This document shows, piece by piece, positions 42,405-50,525 of a DNA stretch of 64,000 nt. The position numbers and the translations under genes were made by a program. The stretch's first letter is position 1. Each line of letters opens with the position of its first letter. Below the pieces are notes generated by a model that had not been told where the DNA came from, searched no databases, and saw nothing but the letters and a program-made list of their open reading frames with translations. Source of the stretch: Bradyrhizobium septentrionale (GTDB taxonomy: Bacteria; Pseudomonadota; Alphaproteobacteria; Rhizobiales; Xanthobacteraceae); assembly GCF_011516645.4 (NCBI RefSeq), contig NZ_CP088285.1:5846501-5910500 (forward strand), written 5' to 3'.

Positions 42405-43379
42405 ATGCAGGGAAAGATCGCGCTGGAGGAGCACTTCGCCATCGAGGAGACGGTTCGCGACAGCGCGGGCTTCTCGCCGGCCGACGACTGGGTCGAGCTC
42501 AAGGCCCGGCTGCTCGACATTCAGGACCGCCGCCTTGCCGAGATGGATGCGCACGGCATCGAGCTGATGCTGCTGTCGCTCAACGCGCCGGCGATCCAGG
42601 CGATCCCCGACCGCAGCCGCGCGCTGGAGCTGTCGCGCCGCGCCAATGATTTCCTCGCCGAGCAGGTGGCGCGGCGGCCGCAGCGCTTCCAGGGCCTGGC
42701 CGCGCTGCCGATGCAGGATCCGGAAGCTGCCGCGCGCGAGCTCGATCGCTGCGTGAGTGCGCTGAAATTCCGCGGCGCGCTCGTCAACGGCTTCAGCGAG
42801 GTCGAAGGCCACGACGGCGCCGTCTACTATGATCGCAAGGAGTTCTGGCCGTTCTGGTCGGAGGTCGAGCGCCTCGACGTTCCGTTCTATCTCCACCCGC
42901 GCAACCCGCTGGCGAAGGATGCCGCGATCTACGAGGGCCATCGCTGGCTGATGGGGCCGACCTGGGCCTTCGGCCAGGAAACCGCGGTGCACGCGCTGCG
43001 CCTGATGGGCTCGGGCCTGTTCGATGCTCATCCGCGGCTGCAGATCATCCTCGGTCACATGGGCGAGGGCCTGCCGTACTCGATGTGGCGGGTCGACAAC
43101 CACAACAAGTGGATGCGGGCGCAGAACATCTATCCCGCCAGGCGCAAGATCGCCGACTACTTCCGAGAGAATTTCTACATCACGACGTCAGGCAATTTCC
43201 GGACGCAAACCCTGATCGACGCGATGCTCGAGATCGGCGCCGACCGCATCCTGTTCTCCGCCGACTGGCCGTTCGAGAACATTGACCACGCCGCCGAATG
43301 GTTCGACACCGCGACCATCGCCGAGGGCGACCGTTTCAAGATCGGCCGCGACAACGCCCGCAGGCTGTTCAAGCTTTAA
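42405..43379 (+). CDS. Gamma-resorcylate (2,6-dihydroxybenzoate) decarboxylase
   Basis: 324 residues of the amidohydrolase-superfamily decarboxylases. The Rhizobium gamma-resorcylate decarboxylase ligands are all in register: Glu8 and His10 (MQGKIALEEHF), His164 (FYLHPRNPL), His218 (ILGHMGEG) and Asp287 (FSADWPFENIDHA). It would convert 2,6-dihydroxybenzoate to resorcinol and CO2 without a cofactor other than the metal, reversibly. The ATG at 42405 follows GAAGGGAGCAACCG. It opens the plus-strand operon with an aromatic acid carrier and DoxX. A salicylate decarboxylase activity, known for relatives, cannot be excluded. Confidence 0.9.
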   Translation: MQGKIALEEHFAIEETVRDSAGFSPADDWVELKARLLDIQDRRLAEMDAHGIELMLLSLNAPAIQAIPDRSRALELSRRANDFLAEQVARRPQRFQGLAALPMQDPEAAARELDRCVSALKFRGALVNGFSEVEGHDGAVYYDRKEFWPFWSEVERLDVPFYLHPRNPLAKDAAIYEGHRWLMGPTWAFGQETAVHALRLMGSGLFDAHPRLQIILGHMGEGLPYSMWRVDNHNKWMRAQNIYPARRKIADYFRENFYITTSGNFRTQTLIDAMLEIGADRILFSADWPFENIDHAAEWFDTATIAEGDRFKIGRDNARRLFKL

Positions 43380-43438
43380 GCGCGCGATTCCAACCTGCCG
43401 CAGAGCAGGGCGCATCATCAGTTGCAAGGGAGGAAACC

Positions 43439-44797
43439 GTGAGCACTTCGCCCGACATCGACGTGCACGAGGAATTGTCCGGTGCGGCCATCGGCCGGCT
43501 GCACATCATGCTCGGCATCCTGATCACGCTTATCACGCTGTTCGACGGTTATGACACGTTCAATCCCGCCTATGTCATCCACTACGTCGCAAAACCCTGG
43601 GGATTGTCGCCGAGCCAGGCGGGCTTCCTCGTGAGCTCGGGCCTCGTCGGATTCCTGTTCGGGGCGGTCGGTCACGGCACGGTCGCCGACCGGCTCGGCC
43701 GGCGCGGCACGCTGCTGGCCGGCCTGTGGGTCGTCAACCTCTTCACGCTTTTGACGGCAACGGTCGCGAGCGACTTCTGGAGCTTCTGCGCGCTGCGCTT
43801 TGCGACCGGCCTCGGCCTCGGCGTGCTGCTGCCGCTGGGCACGACCTTCGTCAACGAACTGGCGCCGCGCCGTGTCAGCAACGCGTTCTCGTTGTGGGGC
43901 GTGACGCTGGGCTGGTCGCTCGGCGGCGTCTGTGCCGGGCTCGTCGGCGTCTATCTGACGCCGCATTACGGCTGGCAGATTCTGTATTATCTCGGCGCGC
44001 TGTCGATCCCGCTGACATTCGTGGCGCACGCGGTGCTGCCCGAAAGCCCGCAATTCCTGGCGGCGCGGCGCCGCACCGAGGAGCTGCGCACGCTGCTCGC
44101 GCGGCTGCGCCCGGAGCGGGCCGCCGCCTATCGCAACGCGACCTTTGCATCAGTCGATGCCGGCAGCGTGCCGAATCCGATCGCGGCGCTGCTGAGCCCG
44201 CGCTATCGCCGCGTCTCGCTGACGATCTGGATCACCGCGTTCCTGAGCCTGTTCGCGATCTTCGGCCTCACCGGCTGGATCCCGACGGTGATGCAGAAGC
44301 GCGGCGAGACGTTTGCGGCGTCGTTCGGCTTCGGCGCACTGATGCAGGCGATGTCGTTCGTCGGCGGGCTCACGCTTGCGATGCTGGCCGACCGCAATCT
44401 GTCGCTGACGCCGCGCTACCTCGCCACATGGTGGCTGAGCGGCGGCATTGCCGTGCTGGCGCTGGTGTTCGTCAGCGGTCACGGCGTCAATCTCGCGATC
44501 GTCGCCATCGCCGGCTTCTGCATCATCGGCGCCCAGCATGTGCTCAACAACTTCACCGCAGGCTCGTACGAGACGCTGCTGCGCGCCAGCGGCGTCGGTA
44601 TGGAATTGGGCGTCGGCCGGGTCGGCGCGATCCTCGGTCCCTACGTGATCGGACTGCTGCAACAGATGACCGGCGGCCCCGACATCGTGTTCTGGGTGAT
44701 CGGCGGTGCCGCGATCGTCGGCGCGTTCGCGATCGGCTCGCTTGGCCTCGCCGCCGCGCCCCGGCCCGCGGCCATCGATACGGCGCCCGCGGAGTGA
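43439..44797 (+). CDS. MFS aromatic acid:H+ symporter (AAHS family)
   Basis: 452 residues with about 12 helices. Helix 1 carries LFDGYDTFNPAYV, the D-G-x-D signature of AAHS carriers (PcaK, BenK, GraK type), and the loop 2-3 motif is GHGTVADRLGRRGT. The GTG at 43439 follows GGAGGAAACC, far better than the longer frame from 43298, which overlaps the decarboxylase. It starts 59 bases after the decarboxylase stop. The obvious substrate is the aromatic acid used by that enzyme. Confidence 0.9.
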   Translation: MSTSPDIDVHEELSGAAIGRLHIMLGILITLITLFDGYDTFNPAYVIHYVAKPWGLSPSQAGFLVSSGLVGFLFGAVGHGTVADRLGRRGTLLAGLWVVNLFTLLTATVASDFWSFCALRFATGLGLGVLLPLGTTFVNELAPRRVSNAFSLWGVTLGWSLGGVCAGLVGVYLTPHYGWQILYYLGALSIPLTFVAHAVLPESPQFLAARRRTEELRTLLARLRPERAAAYRNATFASVDAGSVPNPIAALLSPRYRRVSLTIWITAFLSLFAIFGLTGWIPTVMQKRGETFAASFGFGALMQAMSFVGGLTLAMLADRNLSLTPRYLATWWLSGGIAVLALVFVSGHGVNLAIVAIAGFCIIGAQHVLNNFTAGSYETLLRASGVGMELGVGRVGAILGPYVIGLLQQMTGGPDIVFWVIGGAAIVGAFAIGSLGLAAAPRPAAIDTAPAE

Positions 44798-44853
44798 CGA
44801 CGGATCCATATCAAACGCCGCATAGGCGAGTTTAGAACCCACGGAGACAACGC

Positions 44854-45300
44854 ATGTCCACGACAACTCACATTGCGGCCGATGACAAAGCCGCGCGGCT
44901 TTCCCCATCCTGGGTTCTGCTGTTTGCGCGGCTCGCCATCGCGCCGCTGTTTCTCTACAGCGGCATCGGCAAGCTGATGGCGTTCTCGGCGACCGCCGGA
45001 CGCCTCGGCGGCGCCGACGGCATCGGCGCGGTTCTTGCGGCCGGCGCGACGGCGGTCGAGCTCGGCTGCGGCGCGGCGCTCGTGCTCGGCCTGTTCGCAC
45101 GTCAGGCGGCCTTGGTCCTGTTCCTGTTCACGATCGCCGCGACGCTGATGTTTCACAATTTCTGGGCCGCGCCGGAGGCGCAGGTCTTCACCCAGACCAT
45201 CAACTTCCTGAAGAATCTCGGCCTGCTCGGCGCGCTTGCGATGATCGCGGTCTACGGGCCCGGGAGCTACGCGGTGAATGTGGGCACGAAGCGCACCTAG
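44854..45300 (+). CDS. DoxX-family membrane protein
   Basis: 148 residues with four hydrophobic helices (ARLAIAPLFLYSGIGKLMAF, then VELGCGAALVLGLF, LFLFTIAATLMFHNFW, and LKNLGLLGALAMIAVYG), the standard DoxX topology. Function in bacteria is poorly known; relatives have been linked to thiosulfate:quinone reduction and redox stress. GGAGACAACGC precedes the ATG, and the gene is 56 bases after the carrier, so it is probably the last gene of the aromatic operon. Confidence 0.85.
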   Translation: MSTTTHIAADDKAARLSPSWVLLFARLAIAPLFLYSGIGKLMAFSATAGRLGGADGIGAVLAAGATAVELGCGAALVLGLFARQAALVLFLFTIAATLMFHNFWAAPEAQVFTQTINFLKNLGLLGALAMIAVYGPGSYAVNVGTKRT

Positions 45301-45360
45301 CTTCGCCCGACGATCAGCGTTCGGGGCACGCCGAGTCCAGCCGCCACCGATGCCAGCGGG

Positions 45361-46446
45361 TCAGCGGTCGGAATGCATCTTCTCGAGAAACTCCTTCACG
45401 CCGCTGACGGCGCCGGTATTCGAAGCGACATAGCCGGGCAGGGCGCCCACCGCCTTGTGAAACTCGCTGCTCTTCATGATGTCGAGCACCCGCTGCATCG
45501 GCTCGGTCTCGAGGAACGCACGCTTGCAGACGAAGAAATAATCTTCCGTGAGCAGGCGAATGAAATCGAGGCCGAACTGCCGGGCGGCGGCCTCGACGCC
45601 AAAACTGGCATCCGCCATGCCGCTCGCGACATAGGCGGCGACCGCGGCGTGGGTGAACTCCATGTGCTGGGCGCCGTTGATCTTGCTTTCCGGGATCTTG
45701 TGCTGCGCCAGCAACTGATCGAACAGCATCCTTGTGCCGGAATCATGGTCGCGGTTGACGAAGCGGGCCTTGCGGTCGACCAGGTCCTTCAGCGAGGTGA
45801 TCTTCAAGGGGTTGCCGCGCTTGACCATCAGGCCCATCTCGCGCGTGACGAAATTGATCAGGCGGTCCTCGCGCGGATCGAGCCATTCCCGGCAGGCCTT
45901 GATGCCCTGCGCCCGCAACTCGCCGCGCGGCAGATGCACGCCGGAGAGATCGCAGGCGCCCTGCGCCAGCGAGACCAGCGAGTTCTGGTTGCTGACATAG
46001 CGCAGATCGACGCCGACGCCGCCCTCGCGGTCGAGGAATTCGCGCAGCTTGGAGACCGCGAAGCCGTGGCTGGCATGGACGCGGATCACCGACGGCCGCT
46101 GCTCCAGGAACGGCTTGATCTCGGTGACCAGTTCCTGCGCGAGGTTCTCGAGTTGCAGCCCGAGCCGCGCCTGCATGCGTTCGCCGGCCCACACCAGCTT
46201 CTCGCCGAACGGCGTCAGCTTCGAGCCCTTGCCGCGCTGTGTCTCCACCAGCGGCACGCCGAAGAATTCGGTCCACTGCTCGATCAGGTTCCAGACATGG
46301 CGATAGGACAAATGCGCGTCAATGGCGGCGCTGGTGATCTTCCCGGTCTTCCTGATCTCGTTGAGGATGCCGAGCATCACGACCGCGGTTTGCGGTGAGT
46401 TCTCTTTGCGAAAGCGCCAGACGGTCTCGATCTCGATCTGCAGCAT
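45361..46446 (-). CDS. One-component regulator: ModE-like winged helix fused to a periplasmic-binding-type ligand domain
   Basis: 361 residues. Residues about 1-105 are a LysR/ModE-like winged helix (TAVVMLGILNEIRKTGKITSAAIDAHLSYRHVWNLIEQW, then VETQRGKGSKLTPFGEKL). From about 120 a PBP-like domain follows (VIRVHASHGFAVSKLREFL; NQNSLVSLAQGACDLSGVHLP; FVNRDHDSGTRMLFDQLL), the type found in molybdate or tungstate binding proteins. The ATG at 46444-46446 is used; an upstream start four codons earlier is possible. It is divergent from an aldehyde dehydrogenase with two palindromes between them, so it likely controls that gene, perhaps in response to an oxyanion or small acid. Confidence 0.85.
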   Translation of the reverse strand: MLQIEIETVWRFRKENSPQTAVVMLGILNEIRKTGKITSAAIDAHLSYRHVWNLIEQWTEFFGVPLVETQRGKGSKLTPFGEKLVWAGERMQARLGLQLENLAQELVTEIKPFLEQRPSVIRVHASHGFAVSKLREFLDREGGVGVDLRYVSNQNSLVSLAQGACDLSGVHLPRGELRAQGIKACREWLDPREDRLINFVTREMGLMVKRGNPLKITSLKDLVDRKARFVNRDHDSGTRMLFDQLLAQHKIPESKINGAQHMEFTHAAVAAYVASGMADASFGVEAAARQFGLDFIRLLTEDYFFVCKRAFLETEPMQRVLDIMKSSEFHKAVGALPGYVASNTGAVSGVKEFLEKMHSDR

Positions 46447-46459
46447 CGTGGTCACCACT

Positions 46460-46490
46460 TATGAAGTTGACTTCATATCATGGTATACCA
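46460..46490. promoter_or_regulatory. Two palindromes in the regulator/aldehyde dehydrogenase divergent promoter
   Basis: TATGAAGTTGACTTCATA (46460-46477) has exact 8-base arms around TG. TGGTATACCA (46481-46490) is a perfect 10-base palindrome three bases further on. Both lie within 15-45 bases of the regulator start and 70-100 bases before the aldehyde dehydrogenase ATG. They do not match the ModE consensus ATCGNTATATA. Confidence 0.6.
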
Positions 46491-46560
46491 ATAGGCACAA
46501 GATATCATATTTACTGCTGACCAAACCCTCCTACGTTGAAACACAACACCAGGAGGAAAT

Positions 46561-48048
46561 ATGATGTCGGTTGCATATGACTATGAGCGCGACGCCCGCC
46601 ACGCCCCGACCGTCCGGGAAGAGTTGCTGCTGATCGACGGCGCCCGAATCCGCTCCCTCTCGGGAAAAACCTTCAAATCGCTCAATCCCGCCACCGAGCA
46701 GGTGATCGCAACGATTGCCGAAGGCAATGAGGCGGATGTCGACCGCGCCGTCGCCGCCGCCCGCCGCGCCTTCGAAGGGCCCTGGCGCACCATGCGCGCC
46801 GCCGAACGCGGCCACATTCTCCTGCGCTGGGCCGAGCTCTTGAAGCAGCACGCCGACGAGATCGCAGCGCTCGAGAGCCTCGATGCGGGCAAGCCGATTG
46901 CAGCGGTGCTGCGGCAGGATCTTCCGGCCGCCATCGACACGCTGACCTATTATGCCGGCTGGGCCGACAAGATCAGCGGCGATGTCGTCTCGACGCGCGA
47001 CGACGCGCTGACCTATACGGTGCGTGAGCCGGTCGGCGTGGTCGCCGCGATCGTGCCGTGGAATTTCCCGCTGATGATCGGCATGTGGAAGCTGGCGCCG
47101 GCGCTGGCCTGCGGCTGCACGGTGGTGATGAAGCCGGCCGAGCTGACCTCGCTGTCGGCGCTGCGGATCGGCGAGCTGGCGCTCGAGGCCGGATTGCCGA
47201 AGGGCGTGCTCAACATCGTGACCGGCCCCGGCCGCGTCGTCGGCGACGCGCTGGTCAACCATCCTGACGTCGACAAGGTGACGTTCACCGGCTCGCCCGG
47301 TGTCGGCCGCGGCATCATGAAGGGTGCCGCCGGCAACTTCAAACGCGTCTCGCTCGAGCTCGGCGGCAAGTCCGCCAATGTGATCTTCGACGATGCCAAT
47401 CTCGAAGCCGCCGCCAAGGCCGCCGCCGCCGGCATCTTCTTCAACGCCGGGCAGGTCTGCTCGGCCGGCTCCCGCGTGCTGGTGCAGGAGAAGGCCTATG
47501 ACGAGGTGGTGGAACGGCTGGTCGCCCGCGCCGAAAGCCTGCGCATCGGCGATCCCGCGGATCGCGCCACCGTGCTCGGACCTGTCATCTCCGAGAAGCA
47601 GATGCGCTCGATCCTCGATTATGTCGAGATCGGAAACAATGAAGGCGCGCAGCTCGCCACCGGCGGAGAGCGTGTCGGTGACCGCGGCTATTTCATCAGC
47701 CCCGCGGTGTTCGCCAATGTCGCGCACGAAATGCGCATCTCGCAGGAGGAGATCTTTGGTCCCGTCGTCAGCGTGATCAAGTTCAAGGACGAGGCCGACG
47801 CGCTGCGCATCGCCAACGGCACCGCCTACAGCCTCGCCGCCGGGGTCTGGAGCGCGGATATGGGCCGTGTGCAGCGCTTCGCCAAAAAGGCCCGCGCCGG
47901 CACGGTGTGGATCAACACCTATGGCTACACCGATGTGCGGTTGCCGTGGGGCGGCGAGCGCGACTCCGGCCTCGGCCGCGAGCACGGCACCGCCGCGCTC
48001 GACAATTTCACCGAGCCGAAGGCGGTGTGGATGAATCTCAACGTGTGA
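46561..48048 (+). CDS. Aldehyde dehydrogenase family protein
   Basis: 495 residues, the usual length. The NAD(P) loop segment VPWNFPLMIGMWKLAPALACG is followed by FTGSPGVGRGI, the general base Glu266 in SLELGGKSAN, and the nucleophile Cys300 in FNAGQVCSAGSR. EEIFGPVVSVIKF closes the substrate channel. AGGAGGAAAT directly before the ATG is an excellent ribosome-binding site. It oxidises an aldehyde to an acid; betaine-aldehyde, phenylacetaldehyde and aminobutyraldehyde-type enzymes have this build. Regulated probably by the divergent ModE-like gene. Confidence 0.92.
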   Translation: MMSVAYDYERDARHAPTVREELLLIDGARIRSLSGKTFKSLNPATEQVIATIAEGNEADVDRAVAAARRAFEGPWRTMRAAERGHILLRWAELLKQHADEIAALESLDAGKPIAAVLRQDLPAAIDTLTYYAGWADKISGDVVSTRDDALTYTVREPVGVVAAIVPWNFPLMIGMWKLAPALACGCTVVMKPAELTSLSALRIGELALEAGLPKGVLNIVTGPGRVVGDALVNHPDVDKVTFTGSPGVGRGIMKGAAGNFKRVSLELGGKSANVIFDDANLEAAAKAAAAGIFFNAGQVCSAGSRVLVQEKAYDEVVERLVARAESLRIGDPADRATVLGPVISEKQMRSILDYVEIGNNEGAQLATGGERVGDRGYFISPAVFANVAHEMRISQEEIFGPVVSVIKFKDEADALRIANGTAYSLAAGVWSADMGRVQRFAKKARAGTVWINTYGYTDVRLPWGGERDSGLGREHGTAALDNFTEPKAVWMNLNV

Positions 48049-48087
48049 GGGCCGTAGAGAAGCGTGAACGCACGCCACAATACAAGT

Positions 48088-48210
48088 GTCGTCCCGGGCT
48101 TGACCCGGGACCCATAACCACGACTGGTTGTTGTTGCGCACGGTTGGAATGACGAGTCCCGCCAACAACTCTTGCTGCGGAGTATGGGTCCCTGCTTTCG
48201 CAGGGACGAC
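48088..48210. repeat. Dispersed repeat, GTCGTCCCGGG...CAGGGACGAC type
   Basis: GTCGTCCCGGG...GACCCATA on the left mirrors TATGGGTCCCTGC...GGGACGAC on the right. The arms enclose GGTTGTTGTTGC and GGCGGGACTCGTCATT-like inner segments. It fills the gap between the aldehyde dehydrogenase and the aldo/keto reductase. Confidence 0.7.
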
Positions 48211-48286
48211 GGTGGGAGACATTGTCGCCTGTTTCCTTTATCGTTCTGCGCGGGGCCATAAGCGAACCACGCAGAACGAGGCGATC

Positions 48287-49126
48287 GTGCAGACAAAAAA
48301 ATTCGGCAACAACGGCCCGCAGGTCTCGGTGATCGGGCACGGCACCTGGTATCTCGATCGCGGTGACCGCAAGACAGCCGTCGCTGCGCTGAAGCGCGGC
48401 ATCGATGCCGGCATGACGCATATCGACACCGCCGAGATGTATGGTGACGCCGAACCCGTGATCGCGGACGCGATCGCCGGCCGGCGCGACGAGCTGTTCC
48501 TGGTCTCGAAGGTCTTGCCGAGCAACGCCTCGCGGCGCGGCACCATCACCGCCTGCGAGCGCTCGCTGAAGCGGCTGAAGACCGATCGGCTCGATTGCTA
48601 TCTGCTGCACTGGCGCGGAACCACTCCATTTGCCGAGACGGTCGCCGCCTTCGACGAATTGATCGCCGCGGGCAAGATCCGCTCCTGGGGCGTCAGCAAT
48701 TTCGACGCAGACGATCTTGATGAACTGCGCGATGTCGCGGGCGAGGGGAAGATCGCCTGCAACCAGGTGCTCTACCATCTGCGCGAGCGCGCCATCGAGC
48801 ACGCCGTGATCCCGTGGTGTGAACAACATGGCGTCGCCGTCGTCGCCTACTCGCCGTTCGGCCACAATGATTTTCCCGCGCCGTCGAGCAAGGGTGGAAC
48901 GGTGCTGCAATCGATCGCCGAGGCGCACCAGGCGACGCCGCGCCAGGTCGCGCTGAGCTTCCTGACGCGATTGCCGTTGGTGCTCACGATCCCGAAGGCG
49001 TCGAACGCCGAGCACGCGGCGGAGAATGCAGCGGCGGGCACGCTCAAGCTCAGTGATGGCGAGATATCAGCGCTCGACAAGGCGTTCCTGCGCGGGCCAA
49101 AGCCGCGCTCGCTGCCGATGCTCTGA
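48287..49126 (+). CDS. Aldo/keto reductase
   Basis: 279 residues of the AKR TIM-barrel. The catalytic tetrad is present: Asp47 and Tyr52 (HIDTAEMYGDA), Lys75 (LVSKVLPS) and His108 (CYLLHWRG). The cofactor site has IPKASNAEHAAENAAA near the end. The GTG at 48287 (MQTKKFGNNGPQV) follows CGAGGCGATC; the frame extends back to 48128 but that part is repeat sequence. It would reduce aldehydes or ketones with NADPH; the substrate is unknown. Confidence 0.88.
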   Translation: MQTKKFGNNGPQVSVIGHGTWYLDRGDRKTAVAALKRGIDAGMTHIDTAEMYGDAEPVIADAIAGRRDELFLVSKVLPSNASRRGTITACERSLKRLKTDRLDCYLLHWRGTTPFAETVAAFDELIAAGKIRSWGVSNFDADDLDELRDVAGEGKIACNQVLYHLRERAIEHAVIPWCEQHGVAVVAYSPFGHNDFPAPSSKGGTVLQSIAEAHQATPRQVALSFLTRLPLVLTIPKASNAEHAAENAAAGTLKLSDGEISALDKAFLRGPKPRSLPML

Positions 49127-49272
49127 ACGGGATGCGCAAAATCAGAGGTTTGCGCCGCCTCGCTCCACACGGTTCTTAACAAACTGTTGCAGTTGCTGCC
49201 GCGCACTGGCTGCGGCAGGCCGTCGCGCACCCCGATGCATATCGGAGTCCCGTTTTCGGGCATTGTCCTTGC

Positions 49273-49310
49273 GGGGGAATTGGCGTTTTGTGATAGCAGC
49301 AGATTCCCCC
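49273..49310. promoter_or_regulatory. Inverted repeat upstream of the EamA transporter
   Basis: GGGGGAAT (49273-49280) and ATTCCCCC (49303-49310) are exact complements separated by 22 bases, 20 bases before the start codon. Could be an operator or a hairpin in the leader. Confidence 0.35.
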
Positions 49311-49330
49311 TTGTTGCTTTCGAGATTGCC

Positions 49331-50335
49331 GTGACTCCGCCTCCCGCAGCAGCCGCCAGGCTGGACCGCGTTTCATTTCCATTGCCCGAGAAGACGGCGC
49401 CCGCAACGATAAGCGTCGCGCGCAAAGCGCCTGCGCGCACCGACCGGCCGTTCAAGGGCATTGCGCTGATCCTGCTGTCGACGGTGTTTCTCGGCACCTC
49501 CGACGTCACAGCAAAATATCTGTCGAAGACGCTGCCCCCGATCGAGATCACCTGGATCCGCTTCCTGGTGTTCGCGCTGATCATGATGCCGGCGATGCTG
49601 CCGGGCTCGCCGTTGCTCGCGCTGCGCAGCAGCCGTCCCGGCCTGCATGTGCTGCGCGGCGCCGCGCTGCTCGGCTCGTCCCTGATCTTCATCACCGGCT
49701 TGAGCTTCCTGCCGATCGCCGAAGCCTCGGCCACCAGCTTCGTCTCGCCGCTGTTCGTCACTGCGCTGTCGATCGCATTTCTTGGCGAGCGGGTCGGCAT
49801 GCGGCGCTGGATCGCGACCGCGGTCGGCCTTGCCGGCGTGTTCATCATCCTGCGGCCGGGCACCAGCGCCTTCCACCCTGCCGCGATCTTTCCGATCGTC
49901 TCCGCGCTGGCCTGGGCCGGCACGCTGATCCTGACGCGCATGATGAGCGGCAGCGAGCGCCCGATCACGGTGATGACCTACTCGTCCATTGTCGGCTTGG
50001 CCATCGTCAGCGCGCTGGTGCCGTTCGTCTGGGTCGCGCCGAGCTGGCACGACGTGATGTTCGGCATCCTGATCGGTGTCGCGTCCACCGTCGGGCAGTG
50101 GATCGTGGTGCTGGCGTTCCGCTATGGCGATGCCTCGGTGCTCGCGCCGTTCTCCTACACGCAGCTGCTGTGGGTCAGCATCCTCGGCTTCCTGATCTTC
50201 GGCGAGCTGCCCGACGGCTGGACCATCCTCGGCGCGGGCTTCATCGTCGCCTCGGGCCTCTACACCGCGCATCGCGAGCGAATCCGCCGCTCGCAATTGC
50301 TGGCCGTGGCGAGCGAGCCGTCGCCCAACGCCTGA
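49331..50335 (+). CDS. DMT-superfamily transporter with two EamA domains
   Basis: 334 residues from the GTG at 49331, with about ten hydrophobic helices in two EamA halves (about residues 45-175 and 190-320). The second half has RFLVFALIMMPA-like and GQWIVVLAFRYGDASVLAPFSYTQLLWVSILG segments of the EamA fold. A Pro/Ala-rich N-terminal tail (about 40 residues) is unusual in length; a longer frame begins at 49187 but crosses a promoter-like stretch. Members export amino acids or other metabolites. Substrate unknown. Confidence 0.82.
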   Translation: MTPPPAAAARLDRVSFPLPEKTAPATISVARKAPARTDRPFKGIALILLSTVFLGTSDVTAKYLSKTLPPIEITWIRFLVFALIMMPAMLPGSPLLALRSSRPGLHVLRGAALLGSSLIFITGLSFLPIAEASATSFVSPLFVTALSIAFLGERVGMRRWIATAVGLAGVFIILRPGTSAFHPAAIFPIVSALAWAGTLILTRMMSGSERPITVMTYSSIVGLAIVSALVPFVWVAPSWHDVMFGILIGVASTVGQWIVVLAFRYGDASVLAPFSYTQLLWVSILGFLIFGELPDGWTILGAGFIVASGLYTAHRERIRRSQLLAVASEPSPNA

Positions 50336-50525
50336 CCGCGGTACCGAAAATCATGCGCTGGTTGCGAAAGCAGCCTGCCCTAGCGTTGCGCGTGTACCAC
50401 AGTCGGGCCGAAACGTCGATCTCCGCAATCTGAATCGAAGGGTTTCGGAAACAATCGGCAATCTCGCAGTTCGCCGCATGCTAACCTGACCCCAACAGCG
50501 CCGCAGAGCGCTTGGGGGCGGTGCA

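Noticed and set aside
46460..46477. Dyad considered as a ModE molybdate box
   Set aside because: It lacks the ATCG-TATATA half-sites; kept only as an unassigned operator candidate.
46531..48222. 563-codon minus-strand frame opposite the aldehyde dehydrogenase
   Set aside because: Shadow of a well-conserved gene; the start lies in repeat sequence.
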